The position numbers were made by a program, and so were the translations under genes. A stretch of DNA of 64,000 nt from Sipunculus nudus (taxonomy: Eukaryota; Annelida; Sipuncula; Golfingiida; Sipunculidae). Below are positions 1-12,021 of this stretch, one piece after another. Position 1 is the stretch's first letter. Each line of letters opens with the position of its first letter. The stretch spans positions 93,768,723 through 93,832,722 of the forward strand of contig CM049309.1 in the NCBI GenBank assembly GCA_026874595.1, written 5' to 3'. The notes beneath the pieces are model-generated. The model was given only the letters and a program-made list of their open reading frames with translations. It was not told where the DNA came from and made no database searches.

Positions 1-1055
1 GTATACGGTATATGTCATGTTCATATTGAAATAAATTTTCTGTATAGCATATTTCTACATGCTCACAGTTCATAAGAATTTGTCTCAAAATTTTATATTT
101 AAAGTAAAATGTTCAAGGTGCTTTACTGTGCAAATATGATAATTTTTATTCCAAACGGTCAGGAGCCAAATGTTCACTGATGAGCACTGGTTCTGTCCCG
201 GGTTCATTTTTGTATGGACTTTACTGAACCTCTATCCAAGCAGAGTCCAATATGAAAATGTATTCAGTCTCTTTCAGATACAAGCAAACTAGGAGAACCA
301 CCGACCGAGAAGCCCAGAGGTCTTGTGCCTTTATTCTATAAAAAATATTTAACAATATACGATAATTATTATGTATGTACAATTTCTTAATCTGTACATC
401 TGATATTATGATATTAATTAATATATACATAATTACATGTAATAAAATATGTATAAAACACACACACACATATACATATGTGTGTGAGTGAGGCAGGAGT
501 ACATGCAGGTAAGAATCTACTATAGTTTATGTATGACACATTATCTCATAAGGCGTATACATCCACTGGTACCACAGAAGTCATATACATACAGCACAGA
601 TACAATGTAATCATGATCTTATTTATGTCTCACAGTAATAGTTATATTAACTTCATTGTTGCATGTTCTTATCAGCTAATTTGTCCCTAATAGGCCATCC
701 TAACCTGGTCTAGAAAAGGCCACCCTGAACAGGTCTAAAAAGGTCCAGCAAGAATATAAAATCAGTCTGACAATGTTACCTCTTCTGACAAAAGAACCCC
801 TCCCCCCCCCCCCTAACTTTTATTCACCCTATCACGGGAAACTTTCTTCTTTAAACAGATGCATGAATGTCATGTCAGAAGTCATGTTAGTCTCCCTGAC
901 TTATGTCATGATATACACTAGTATGGTGCTCTATATATATCCGACTGTTACTGCTCCGTCTTTCAGACTACATGATCCTGCCTCTGATAACTTCTTCTTC
1001 TCTCTGATCCTTCTTAGTTAACAACAAAACATTATCAATCTGTGAAAATATATAC
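1..1055. other. 3' flank, no gene seen
   Basis: AT-rich sequence beyond the 3' end of the gene. It holds a short CA/TG tract near 460-490 that can fold back on itself and a 10-15 base C-run near 790-803. Open frames here are short and lack any recognisable motif. Confidence 0.5.
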
Positions 1056-2420
1056 AACAAGGCCTACAGGCCTAATGCGAACTTCTGCAAAATTTGGGAG
1101 TATGAATGGAGGTTTATTTTTAAAATTTAATATTGATCCTCTTATGACCTGCATATCAACCTTAGTCATTATGATTTCAGCAAAATGGACGTTTCGGACC
1201 TGCGAGTTTCGGACTAGAACATTTTAAAACTAGGATGTATCAGTCAGGATATTTTTGATATGTTCTCTTTGCCGGGTGGATTATTTGGACAGATGAACGG
1301 ACAATATGGCAGCCTGGTTTCTGAGAAGAACATTTTTTAATGTTTTAAGCTTCTTTCCTATAAAATCTAAGAAAATGCAGTTAGCCAAGAAATAGAATTT
1401 TTAGATGACAAATATTTTGCAAAAAATTCGGTGATGCTAGCTCCTGTCCTTTTTGAGATAGCTATGACGCACGACGGACGACGCCACACCATTGCATAAG
1501 CTCACAGATTCGCTAAAAATGCAAACCCAGGTTTTTTCAAACAGTTGAAAGATATTGTTCCAATAGTTCTAATCTGGGCATTCTGCGTCTAGACACGTCT
1601 TGTCTAGACATCAGACAGAGCCAGGTCAGTTGCCATGGTGATGTCAAGACCCCACCTGGTTGTACTGAGTGACCTCGTGACTTAGCTGCTGAAACTGTGC
1701 ATGTTGTCAAATCTGTTTTCAAACACAGAAAGCCTTTTGTCAATTGGCTACACTGCTTTTTTAAAGCTGCATTTACCCAATCTATTCTTATTAAACTGGC
1801 AGAACCCTACCATAGAATAATTCTTGTAACGTTTAAACCAATCAGCTTAACAGTTTCATCATATAACAGTGTATAAGCTAGATGAGTCTAAAATTACATT
1901 TTCGCTTGTAAAAACATCAATATAGGTGGCGCCACCAATACCTCAATTTCAGGTATGACTTATATGACAAAAACTGGCATAAAATTGGTAATGATAGCTC
2001 AAGCCGTTTCTGAGATTTTAATTTTGGTGTGTGTTTTTGGACAGATGACTAAGTTCAATCCCCTGTAACTCGGCCAAAAATCACCGAACTGGAATCATTC
2101 GAACAAACATGAGAGAGATTGTTCCTTGAAACATTTCTGTGAAATATTGGACAATTTGACTGGACAGTTTCAGGTTGAAGATTTTTAAAGGTTTTTAAGC
2201 ATTTTTACTATAAAATCTAAATTAATGCAGATACCCAATAAAAAGCTCTAGGGCACCAAGTTTCACATGTGACTACTTCTTACATGTAATTTGGAGCTGC
2301 TAGCTTTGAGGGTTTCTGACTTGCAGCCAGAGACGGCGGACAGGCCAGCCGCGGACGGCGGACTGGACGGCGGACGGACGACGCCGCGCCATCACATAAG
2401 CTCACAGGTTCACTAAAAAG
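1056..2420 (+). mobile_element. Family A repeat element
   Basis: Starts AACAAGGCCTACAGGCCT, a terminal palindrome, then AATGCGAACCTGTG-like sequence. It ends CATAAGCTCACAGGTTCACT and AAAAA, so GCGAACCTGTG and CACAGGTTCRC form a subterminal inverted repeat. An internal copy of the end occurs at about 1519. Modules include one at GGTGGCGCCACC (1925) and a GACGGACGACG-rich stretch before each end. No protein-coding potential, so it is non-autonomous. Confidence 0.75.
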
Positions 2421-2935
2421 GTCTAGCTTATGTGATATTACACAAATATTGTGACGACTAAATTGATTAATATACCAAAACAAAAACTGATGAACCCTCT
2501 CAGATAGGTAATGGTTGACAACCAGATTCTTGGCATGTTTTCTTGCAAGCACACAGGGTTTTGCATTCTATCAAATGCATACTCTTATAAAATAATAGGT
2601 CACATTACCCTCCCACTGGTTCCCTCTCTATTGATCTATGACACTGAGGCTCTTTTTATTGTAGCCATGTTCACATGTGGCATCCAGACATGTACATATC
2701 ACCCACAAGCTAAGTATCAAGTGTCGATGAGCAAATATTTTGTTTAATCAGTGAAATCACACTAAACCATCATCTGATGTGCAGTTACAACATTTGCTCA
2801 CAGTCATTGTATTCTGGGATTGCCGGTGACCCATTTCCATCTGGATACAGACAGAAAATGGTTTCGATAAAACAGGTCGAGGAAACTGAAACAAAGTGGG
2901 AGCGTAATAAGCTATAGTTTAACATTGCTTTCTGG

Positions 2936-3425
2936 CCTAATGCAAACCTGTCAATGGATATACATCAGGTATAATGCTTCCATGATGTATGCTTGACCAT
3001 TATTGGAAAGTACTTGTTTACTTTTCAATTACATGTGCGATACGTACATTTTCAAAGCAAGTACTAAACATTTTGAATCTGAGTATAAGCTCTTAGCACC
3101 AATTACACAAACGTCACTCCTGAAATATTGGCATGGATGTACACAACAAATAAAATAAGCAGGGACATACACTGTGCAAAAATGATTGTAGAGGGCGCAA
3201 CCAGTCTTGTTTACAACAAAGCTATTCAATATATAATTAGAAATAAGCAGGTACATACACTGAGCAAATATCATTGTAGGTGGTGAAACCAGTCTTGTGT
3301 ACAAGAAAGCCATCAAAGATGCACTGACAGGCCAAAATTTCAGGCAGATACATCAAAATTCTCGAGTCAGGTAGACCGATGATACCACACCATTGCATAA
3401 GCTCACAGTTTCTCTAATAAGAACA
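2936..3425 (+). mobile_element. Degenerate family A element
   Basis: Begins near 'ctggcctaatgcaaacctgtc' (five mismatches from the family start) and ends 'cataagctcacagtttctctaa'. It carries the CTTGT-ACAACAAAGCTAT module twice. It is older than the copy at 1056, judging by the decayed ends. Confidence 0.6.
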
Positions 3426-5401
3426 GTACAGTTAAACAATAGAACAGATCCTGAATTTTCTGAACAGGTTCCAAATCATGAGTAATGGGATGATTTCACA
3501 AATGACACTATTAAAATAACAAATAACAGTCATGACAAGTGCGTATGAATATTTGATGTAAAGACTTAGGATAAAATTGTGGTCTCTTTGGAAAGACCAT
3601 TTGAGTAAATATAGCTGTAAACTCCTTACAAAATAGTCATACTACATTCTTTCTGACTCCTTCCACTTAACCACTGATTTCTATAGCAGGGTATGCACAT
3701 TATATATACCTTACTAGGCATTTGGTACAGGGCAATGGATGTTCAGACCAATGAGAGTTAAGTACTGCCATTTCAAACTGGACAGAACATTCTAGTCTCC
3801 TCTGGTTTGACAATACTTTGCAAAACCTTTCATGGAAGGAGTCACAGAATGAATGTTGCATGACCACTGCATAAGGCCTGTACTATAACTAAATCTACAA
3901 GTACTAAAACTAAAGTACTAAAAATGGTATAACTGGGCAGTGAATGTTAATGAATATTTCTGATGGTAAAAGGATTGTATTAAAAAACTAATACAATTAA
4001 GTGATGGGTGAAATAATGTGAATAACACTTGTGTATGCTATATGTTCCTAATCATAACCAGCTATATAAAAGAGAATATATTCAGATGAAATATAATAAT
4101 TATATATTCCTTGGAATGCCTAGTAATAACTACAAATAAAATATACAAAACTCAACCTGATGCTCTCCATAAAACTGGAAAGCAACACTGGACCCATTTG
4201 TCAAAATGATTCAAAATTCCTACAACAAATGATATAACAACGGTGTAGCATCTAGATCCACTCGCAGACAGATGTACAATCTCACATGGAACGGACCTCT
4301 ATCAAAATGTGGATTCAGATAAAATGCCTTCTCTTCTTTGCCTTACTTACTTAATCAATAACTGGCAAATCCATGGCCAGACCTCCCTTTAAAGCCAGCT
4401 ATTTAACTCCCTTTCAATAGAACTTGTGGCATTTCAGGCTTACCCTAAGTGCTCTTTGTACATTTTAATAAACTCTAGGTAATTGCTTTATAAAAGAAGT
4501 TGTTATGTCCTTGTGATGGATATATGAGCTTGTTTATCTACAAGCTGTCAGTAAACAAAGCAATACTGACAAACATCAAAAACCATACAACCTTTAGGTG
4601 GTTAGTAGCATATGTGCTGAAGCTGGTCACTTGTTGAAAAACACACTTTGCCTAGAACTCTGGTAATACAAAGACTAGCTGCCAGATGTCCTTGTTGAAT
4701 GTGTTCCATTCTTTTGGTGGGTACCCCACATTTGATAAACATGTGGATATAAACAAATCAAACAGCAAGTGTAGCATGGGAATGGTGTTTCTTGGTCTAT
4801 TTTTTTTTAATTTCAGTTAATATACATCAGATATCGGAACAGGCCCCTTTAGAAGGCTGCCTCCTCTAGCCAATATCTTTATGCAGAATCATTTTCAAAG
4901 TAATCAGGCTACTTTTTTTCATGCTTATTTTTCTCATTCTGTACTTTCAAATATGATAAAAAAAGATAATTTGGATCAAGAGACCTTTGCAATATTTACA
5001 GCATCCAAGGTCAAAGAGCATGGACGATTTTATGAACCTAATCCAAGAAATATTTTAGTTGGCACAGTAAGTCTTAAGACAGAACAAATGGTACATCAAT
5101 CTCAGGATATTCCATGAAGCCATTCCTGAGAATTTTAAATAATTTATATTCAATAAATTGAGTCTGCAAGTGACATTTATAAAAATGCATACAACATAAA
5201 ATTACATAATACCTATGTGAATGGGCACACCACATTTCTCAACAATTCATGAAGCATTTCCTAAGGAATTTCACCTTTTGTATGATATCTGTTGTATATG
5301 GCTTTACACTGGGGTTCTCCAGCTTATAGTAATGACCACAATCTGATCAGGTTTTAAGGCCAATTAAAGTATACAAAAATAGGAAACAAGTACAATTTGA
5401 A
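3426..5401. other. Intergenic sequence, nothing recognised
   Basis: About 2 kb of AT-rich single-copy-looking DNA. The longest open frame (4881-5117, plus, 78 codons) has no recognised motif and is probably chance. Confidence 0.4.
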
Positions 5402-6670
5402 AACTAGATATTTCTTGGCACCACAGGTATCCCCAGACAATTAATCCCCCCCCTTTAAGAATAGGCCCCCCATCGTCAGCAACAATTAATATCAGACCAC
5501 ACTCATAAAAAAGGTCATTCTCATAGAAAAGGTGATGATCCAAATTTCAATATACATCATCCCCTAACCCATGTCTATGTATATGCAAGAAATCTGTCCA
5601 TTAGTTTTTGACTTATAATGCTCACAATACTGTTAAGTGGCAATGATGGGGTATTAAACGGCACGAAAACAAGTAAAAGAATAACAGGTACATGACAACA
5701 CTATCCAAGATCTTCATTCAAGTTGATTTTTGGACCAATCAATGCATCCCTTATTGAGAAATTAATGATTTTGTGTGATTTTCACCATATATGGCAATAT
5801 TCAAGGTCAAGGCCACTCATTGGAAAGGTCATGACCCCTATTCAAATAAACATTATCCTATAACCCATATCCATGTATATGCATAATATGAAAGAAATTT
5901 GTCCAATAGTTTTTGACTTATAATGCTCACAGGTTATAAATGTACTGTTAAGTGGCAATGATTGGGTATTAAACGGCACAAAACAAGTAAAAGAATAACA
6001 GGTGGCGCCACCTGTTTCCGGTACATGACATTACTATCCAAGATCTTCGGTCAAGTTGATTTTTGGACCAATGCATGCATCCCTTATTGAGAAATTAATG
6101 ATTTTGCGTGATTTTCACCATATAAGGCAATATTCAAGGTCAAGGCCACTCTCATAGGAAAGGTCATGACCCCAATTTAAATAAACATCATCCCATAACC
6201 CATATCTATGTATTTGCATAATATGAAAGAAATCTGTCCATTAGTTTTTGACTTATAATGCTCACAGTACTGTCAAGTAGCAATTTTGGGGATATTAAAC
6301 GGCATGAAAACAAGTAAAGAATAATAGGTGGCGCCACCAGTTTCTGGAACATGACAACCCTATCCATGATCTTCGATCAACTTGATTTTGGGATCAATCC
6401 ATGCAAGTTTTCTTGAGATATTTAAGAATTTGTGTGATTTTCCCCAAAATTGAACCTATTTAAGGTCAAGGTCACTCTCCTAGTTGAGGTCATGACCTCA
6501 TTTTAAATAGGCGTCATCCTCTCACCCATATCTATACATATACCAAGTTTGGTAAAGATCTGTGAAATATTTTTTGAGTTATTGTGTCCAAAAGAAATCT
6601 CTGCGGCAGCGGCGCGACCGTGCCTAAACCATAGTATCTCCAGACTATGTCTGGGGATACAAAAAAAAAA
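5402..6670 (+). mobile_element. Family D repeat element
   Basis: Starts AACTAGA, with GGTATCCCCAGACA about 25 nt in. It ends in a hairpin made by GTATCTCCAGAC and GTCTGGGGATAC, followed by a run of A. The two copies of the GTATCCCCAGAC motif form the subterminal inverted repeat. Three internal modules, about 270-330 nt apart, repeat 'caaggtcaaggccactc' and two begin at GGTGGCGCCACC (about 6001 and 6329). Only one copy is in this window. Confidence 0.72.
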
Positions 6671-6812
6671 CACAACTAAATAAACATATGCAAAAATAAA
6701 TCATAAACAAATGAAAACACTTTAACAAATATTAGACAAGAAAACTGTCCATACACTCTGATTGATACAAAATAAGCACAAGATATACAGTCATGCAGAG
6801 TACAACTGAATA

Positions 6813-8158
6813 AACTAGGGACCCATGGGTCTCAACGCTCAGCTGCATTTGCCCATAAGGATATATGTTTATGAGGTTTTCCAAAACATTGGTTCTGTGA
6901 TCAGTTTGAAGCCAACCTGTCAACCCAAACTGGAGTTATCATCCATAAACTAATTTGTGAATGGATGGGCCCTGTGACCTTAACCTTTAACCTTGTGACC
7001 CCAAAATCAAAAGGAAACTTCCCCTATTGGCAGGTGCACAACATGTTGATGATGAAGGGATTGAGATGAAAAGTTTGGCTTAAAATGCATCCACAATCTT
7101 TCTAAAGTAGTGGGTCCTGTGACCTTGCCCTTGATCACATGACCCCAGAATCAACAGTTCTTACTTTAGTGGTGGGCCATATATAAGTCAAGTTTGAAAC
7201 CAATATTTCAACCCAAACTGGTGTTATCATCTGGAAACTAATATGTGGATTGATGGCCCTCATGACCTTGACCTTTGACCTTGTGAGCAGGTGAGCAACA
7301 TCTGGAAGATGTTGGTGGGTTACTGGTGGGTCATATATAAGTCAAAATTGAAACCAATATGTCATACCAAAATGGAGTTACCATCCAGAAACAAATATGT
7401 GAAAAGATGTGCCCATGTGACCATAACTTTTGACCTTGTGATCCCAAAATCAATCAGGTTCTTCCCCTATTGGCAGCTCAGCTATATGTGCAAAATGGAA
7501 GGTTTGGGATGAAAAGTTTGGCTTAAAATGCATTCACAATCTTTCTAAATAAGTGGGTACTGCGACCTTGACATCTGACCTCATGAACCCAAAACTGAAC
7601 AGAATCTTCCCTTATTGGAAGGTTAGGAATATCCTGAAGATCAAAGGTTTGGGATGAACTGTTTGGTTTTATAATGCATATGCATTCTTTTTAAAGAAGT
7701 TGGTCCTGTGACCTTGACCTTTGGCCTTAATGACCCCAAAATCAAAAGGGTTCTTACATTATTGGTTGGTCATATATAAGTCAAAACTGAAACCAATATG
7801 TCAATCAAAACTGGAGTTATTATCCAGAAACAAAAATGTGAACAGATGGGCCCCTGTGACTGTGACCATGACCTTTGACCTTGTGACCCCCAAATCAATC
7901 AGGTTCTTCCTCTATTAATCTTGGAGGTAATTTCAAGCCCCATAGCTCGGAGGATATAGGTCACAGTGACCTCATTTTAGGTTTCCTAGGCGAATTTTTA
8001 ATGACCTCCTTGGATGTTCACTTAGAAGTTTCTAGGACCAGCAGTTACGATTTGTGCCCTGCTAATGGAGGGCCGAACGGCTGGCTGACCAAACGGCCAG
8101 ACGGACGAAGCGCCATTCCTATACCTCAGCTGAATTACAGTCAGCTGAGCTAAAAATT
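6813..8158 (+). mobile_element. Family B repeat element
   Basis: Starts AACTAGGGACCCATGGGTC (12-bp palindrome), then ACGCTCAGCTG. It ends CTCAGCTGAATTACAGTCAG and CTGAGCTAAAAAT, a strong hairpin. The inside is a tandem array of modules with 'gtgaccttgacctttgac' and 'gtgaccccaaaatcaa'. Non-coding. Confidence 0.75.
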
Positions 8159-8988
8159 TAAGACATGGTTCTAAATAAATATACATGATGAGACCCTGGA
8201 ACTATTATTTTCTGGACCCCAGGCGTTGTACACCATGATATTTTGCAGGCCCCCATCAGGTAAAAATTGGCAGTGTTAATTGAATACATTACATGCATCA
8301 TACTTGAACTTAACTCCATTTTACATATAAAAAATTAAAGTTAATTTGAGCATTTTAGACCATAAATGTTTTGGTTAAGGTATCAGGTTTACCCTACACT
8401 GATACCATGGGCATTTGTCTGCATGATCTACAGTATATGTTCAATCACATTAAGACCATAGACGTCTGACCACAAATTAAACTAGAAAATACAGAGTCCA
8501 GACTTCTGCCAATTAATGTATTTGCAGATGACTATTTCTGAAACCACAGCCCACTCTACCAAAATTTCACTGATATTCATTGGTGGTACTGACAACATGT
8601 AAAGCTAGTGTGGGTCCCATGGTACACTGTTGTCAATTTCAGGTGAATAATGACACTTGATTGCTGCCCTATATTTCTGTGAAGAGGTCATCCTGATTAC
8701 TCCTTTACCACACACTCTTTAGACAGAGACTTACAGAGTCCAAATGATGTCTCAGAAAAGCTAAGAATAATTTTGGACAAACTTTAAAAAAATGAAGAAA
8801 ATCTGTAAAGAAAGAAGTAATCAAAGTTTGGGGCTAGTAAATTTGACTGGATTCAGTTACAAATGTGTATTTAAATTTGATTAATTCCACCAAAATCATC
8901 TTTTGTCCCTGCCCCTTCATTCTGGAAAATATCATATCTTATTCATAGCTGCCTTATCAATACTCACACTAAATGATATCATAAATGC
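8159..8988. other. Probable 3' UTR and flank
   Basis: Sequence just downstream of the stop on the coding strand. No repeat family and no clear AATAAA on the minus strand. The transcript end cannot be placed from sequence alone. Confidence 0.45.
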
Positions 8989-9233
8989 CTAAGTTTTTTT
9001 ATCTTTGTCTTTATCAGGCCATTTACTGGCTGAATCCTCCAGTGTATCAACCTCCTCGTAGATGCTGTGATACATGGCTGCCGTGTTGCGCCTTCCAACA
9101 ATGCTGTTGGTGTAGTCCATATTCTCCCAGGGCCACTCATATACTCCATTTTCTATATCCTCTACGAAGGCTGCTTCATGAAGGGGGACACCACCAGTGG
9201 CTCCCTCCATTGTGGGTTCTGATATCTGACAGT
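8989..9233 (-). CDS. Exon 14: last coding exon, tyrosine-rich C-terminus
   Basis: Residues 1044-1124 and a TAG stop at 8989-8991. Tyrosine motifs: VYEWPWENM (Y1075), DYTNS (Y1084, YxN), MYHSI (Y1098) and YEEV (Y1102, acidic +1/+2 as favoured by Src-type SH2 domains). It ends in a charged Lys/Asp run. The acceptor AATTTTTTCAG is strong and its phase 1 matches exon 13. The 3' UTR should lie below 8989; no convincing polyadenylation signal was found in the next 800 nt. Confidence 0.8.
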
Positions 9234-10479
9234 CTGAAAAAATTATAGAAAACTCTGAGGGGTCATTGAAAAAGAATGGACTAGGTTAGGCCAAACAATA
9301 AATAAACAAGGCCTACAGGCTTAATGCGAACCTGTGCAAAGTTTGGGAGTATGAATGGAGGTTTATTTTTAAAATTCAATATTGATCCTCTTAAGTCCTG
9401 CATATCTACCTTAGTCATTATGATTTCAGCAAAATGGACATTTCGGGCCTGCAAGTTTCAGACTTGGACATTTTAAAACTAGAATATGGGTAGTCAACTA
9501 TGTGTATCCGCAGAAATCCGATTGGGATGGGTGAAGTGAGGCATGGATTAAGTGGCAAGGGGAACAGAGTGAGGGGTGTTGCATAACAGCATGGATGTCT
9601 GCAGCGTAAATGTGAATGTAGGTGGTGCCACCAGTCATAAAATCGTGAAAATAGTCCAGGATGTATAAACCCGCAAAATTTCAGGTGGATAAGTCAAACC
9701 ACTACTGAGATAGGAGTGATTTTATCCCAAGGCAGATCAACAGATGGATGTTGTGCATAAATGGTTCCAGGTGGCGCCACCAGTTTTGCCTATTATGAAG
9801 AGCTTATGTGAGATCTATACACAAGCAAAATTTTGGCCCAATCAGTCAAAAGGTTCCCGAGATATGAGCTTGGAAGTCTGCAGAGTAAACCTGAATGTAG
9901 GTGGCGCCACCTGTCATAAAATCAAGAAAACTGTGCAGGATGTATAAACCTGCAAATTTCAGGTGGATAAGTCAAACCACTTCTGAGATATGAGTGATTT
10001 TATCCCAAGGCAGATGAACAGATGGAAGCTGTGCATCATTGGTAGCAGGTGGCGCCACCAGCTTTGCCTATAATGAAGTGCTATGTGAGATCTACGCACA
10101 TGCACAACTTTGGCCCAATCAGTCAAACGGTTCCTGAGATATGAGCTTGGATGTCTGCAGAGTAAACCTGAATGTAGGTGGCGCCACCTGTCATAAACCA
10201 AGAGAGCTGTCCACGATGTATAAACCTGCAAAATTTCAGGTGGAAAAGTCAACCACTGCTGAGATGTGAGTGATTTTATCCTAAGGCAGATAAACAGATG
10301 GATGTTGTGCATAAATGGTTGCAGGTGGCGCCACCAGTTTTGCCTATGATAAAGAGCTATGTGAGATCTATACACATGCAAAATTTTGGCCAAATCGGTC
10401 AAACAGCTCCCGAGTTATGAGCTTGGATGTCTGCAGAGTAAACCTGAATGTTGGTGGCGCCACCTGTCATAAAATCAAG

Positions 10480-12021
10480 AGAGCTGTCCAGGATGTTTAA
10501 ACCTGCAAAATTTCAGGTGGATAGGTCAAACCACTTCTGAGATATGAGTGATTTTATCCCAAGGCAGATGAACAGATGGACGCTGTGCATTAATGGTTGC
10601 AGGTGGCACCACCATTTTTAGTGTATGTTATAAAGCTGTGAAAGGGCTACATTTGTGCAAAATTTTAAGCCTGATAGTCAAACGGTTCCCAAGATATGTG
10701 GGTTTATGTGTGGAAACAGACTCACAATGGACGCTGGTCAGCAAGGAAAGGTCATAGCTCAACAAACAAGCGACCCATGGGTCATGACGCTCAGCTGACT
10801 GGGAAGAGATTCGCAAAAGGAAATTTTATCATCAGAATGGTAGTATATACCCATTCAACTGAAGTATCAAACAGATTAACCAACAGGCCAAGATTTAGTC
10901 TGTATTTATATATCTCAAAAATAGAGAAAAATGTGTAAACTTTTAAAACTAGAATACAGGTAACCGACAAGTGACTACATGTATCTGAGCGATTTTTGCC
11001 CATGGCAGACAAACAGACAAACACTGTGCAAAAATCTTTGCAGGTAACCCCTCCAGTTTTGTGTATGATAAAGACCTATGTGAGATCTAAACACATGCAC
11101 AATTTTGGCCCAATCGGTCAAATGGTTCCTGAGATATGAGCTTGGATGTGTCCAGCGTTAACTAGAATGTAGGTGGCGCCACCTGTCATAAAATCAAGAA
11201 AGCTGTCCACGATGTATAAACCTGCAAAATTTTAGGCAGTTATGTCGAAGAGAGCTGTCCAGGATGTTTAAACCTGCAAAATTTCAGGTGGATAGGTCAA
11301 ACCACTTCTGAGATATGAGTGATTTTATCCCAAGGCAGATGAACAGATGGACGCTGTGCATAAATGGTTGCAGGTGGCACCACCATTTTTAGTGTATGTT
11401 ATAAAGCTGTGAAAGGGCTACATTTGTGCAAAATTTTAAGCCTGATCAGTCAAACGGTTCCCAAGATATGTGGGTTTATGTGTGGAAACAGACTCACAAT
11501 GGACGCTGGTCAGCAAGGAAAGGTCATAGCTCAACAAACAAGCGACCCATGGGTCATGACGCTCAGCTGACTGGGAAGAGATTCGCAAAAGGAAATTTTA
11601 TCATCAGAATGGTAGTATATACCCATTCAACTGAAGTATCAAACAGATTAACCAACAGGCCAAGATTTAGTCTGTATTTATATATCTCAAAAATAGAGAA
11701 AAATGTGTAAACTTTTAAAACTAGAATACAGGTAACCGACAAGTGACTACATGTATATGAGCGATTTTTGCCCATGGCAGACAAACAGACAAACACTGTG
11801 CAAAAATCTTTGCAGGTAACCCCTCCAGTTTTGTGTATGATAAAGACCTATGTGAGATCTAAACACATGCACAATTTTGGCCCAATCGGTCAAATGGTTC
11901 CTGAGATATGAGCTTGGATGTGTCCAGCGTTAACTAGAATGTAGGTGGCGCCACCTGTCATAAAATCAAGAAAGCTGTCCATGATGTATAAACCTGCAAA
12001 ATTTTAGGCAGTTATGTCGAA
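10480..12021. repeat. Tandem duplication, unit 771-772 bp
   Basis: 10480-11249 and 11251-12021 are nearly identical. The few differences I saw are 'gatagtca'/'gatcagtca', 'tatctgagc'/'tatatgagc', 'gcattaatgg'/'gcataaatgg' and 'cacgatg'/'catgatg'. The unit spans the C/B and B/C element junctions, so it is younger than both insertions. Confidence 0.93.

Noticed and set aside
9959-10402. 147-codon minus-strand open frame
   Set aside because: Runs through consecutive C-element modules and repeats with them; the same sequence elsewhere has stops.
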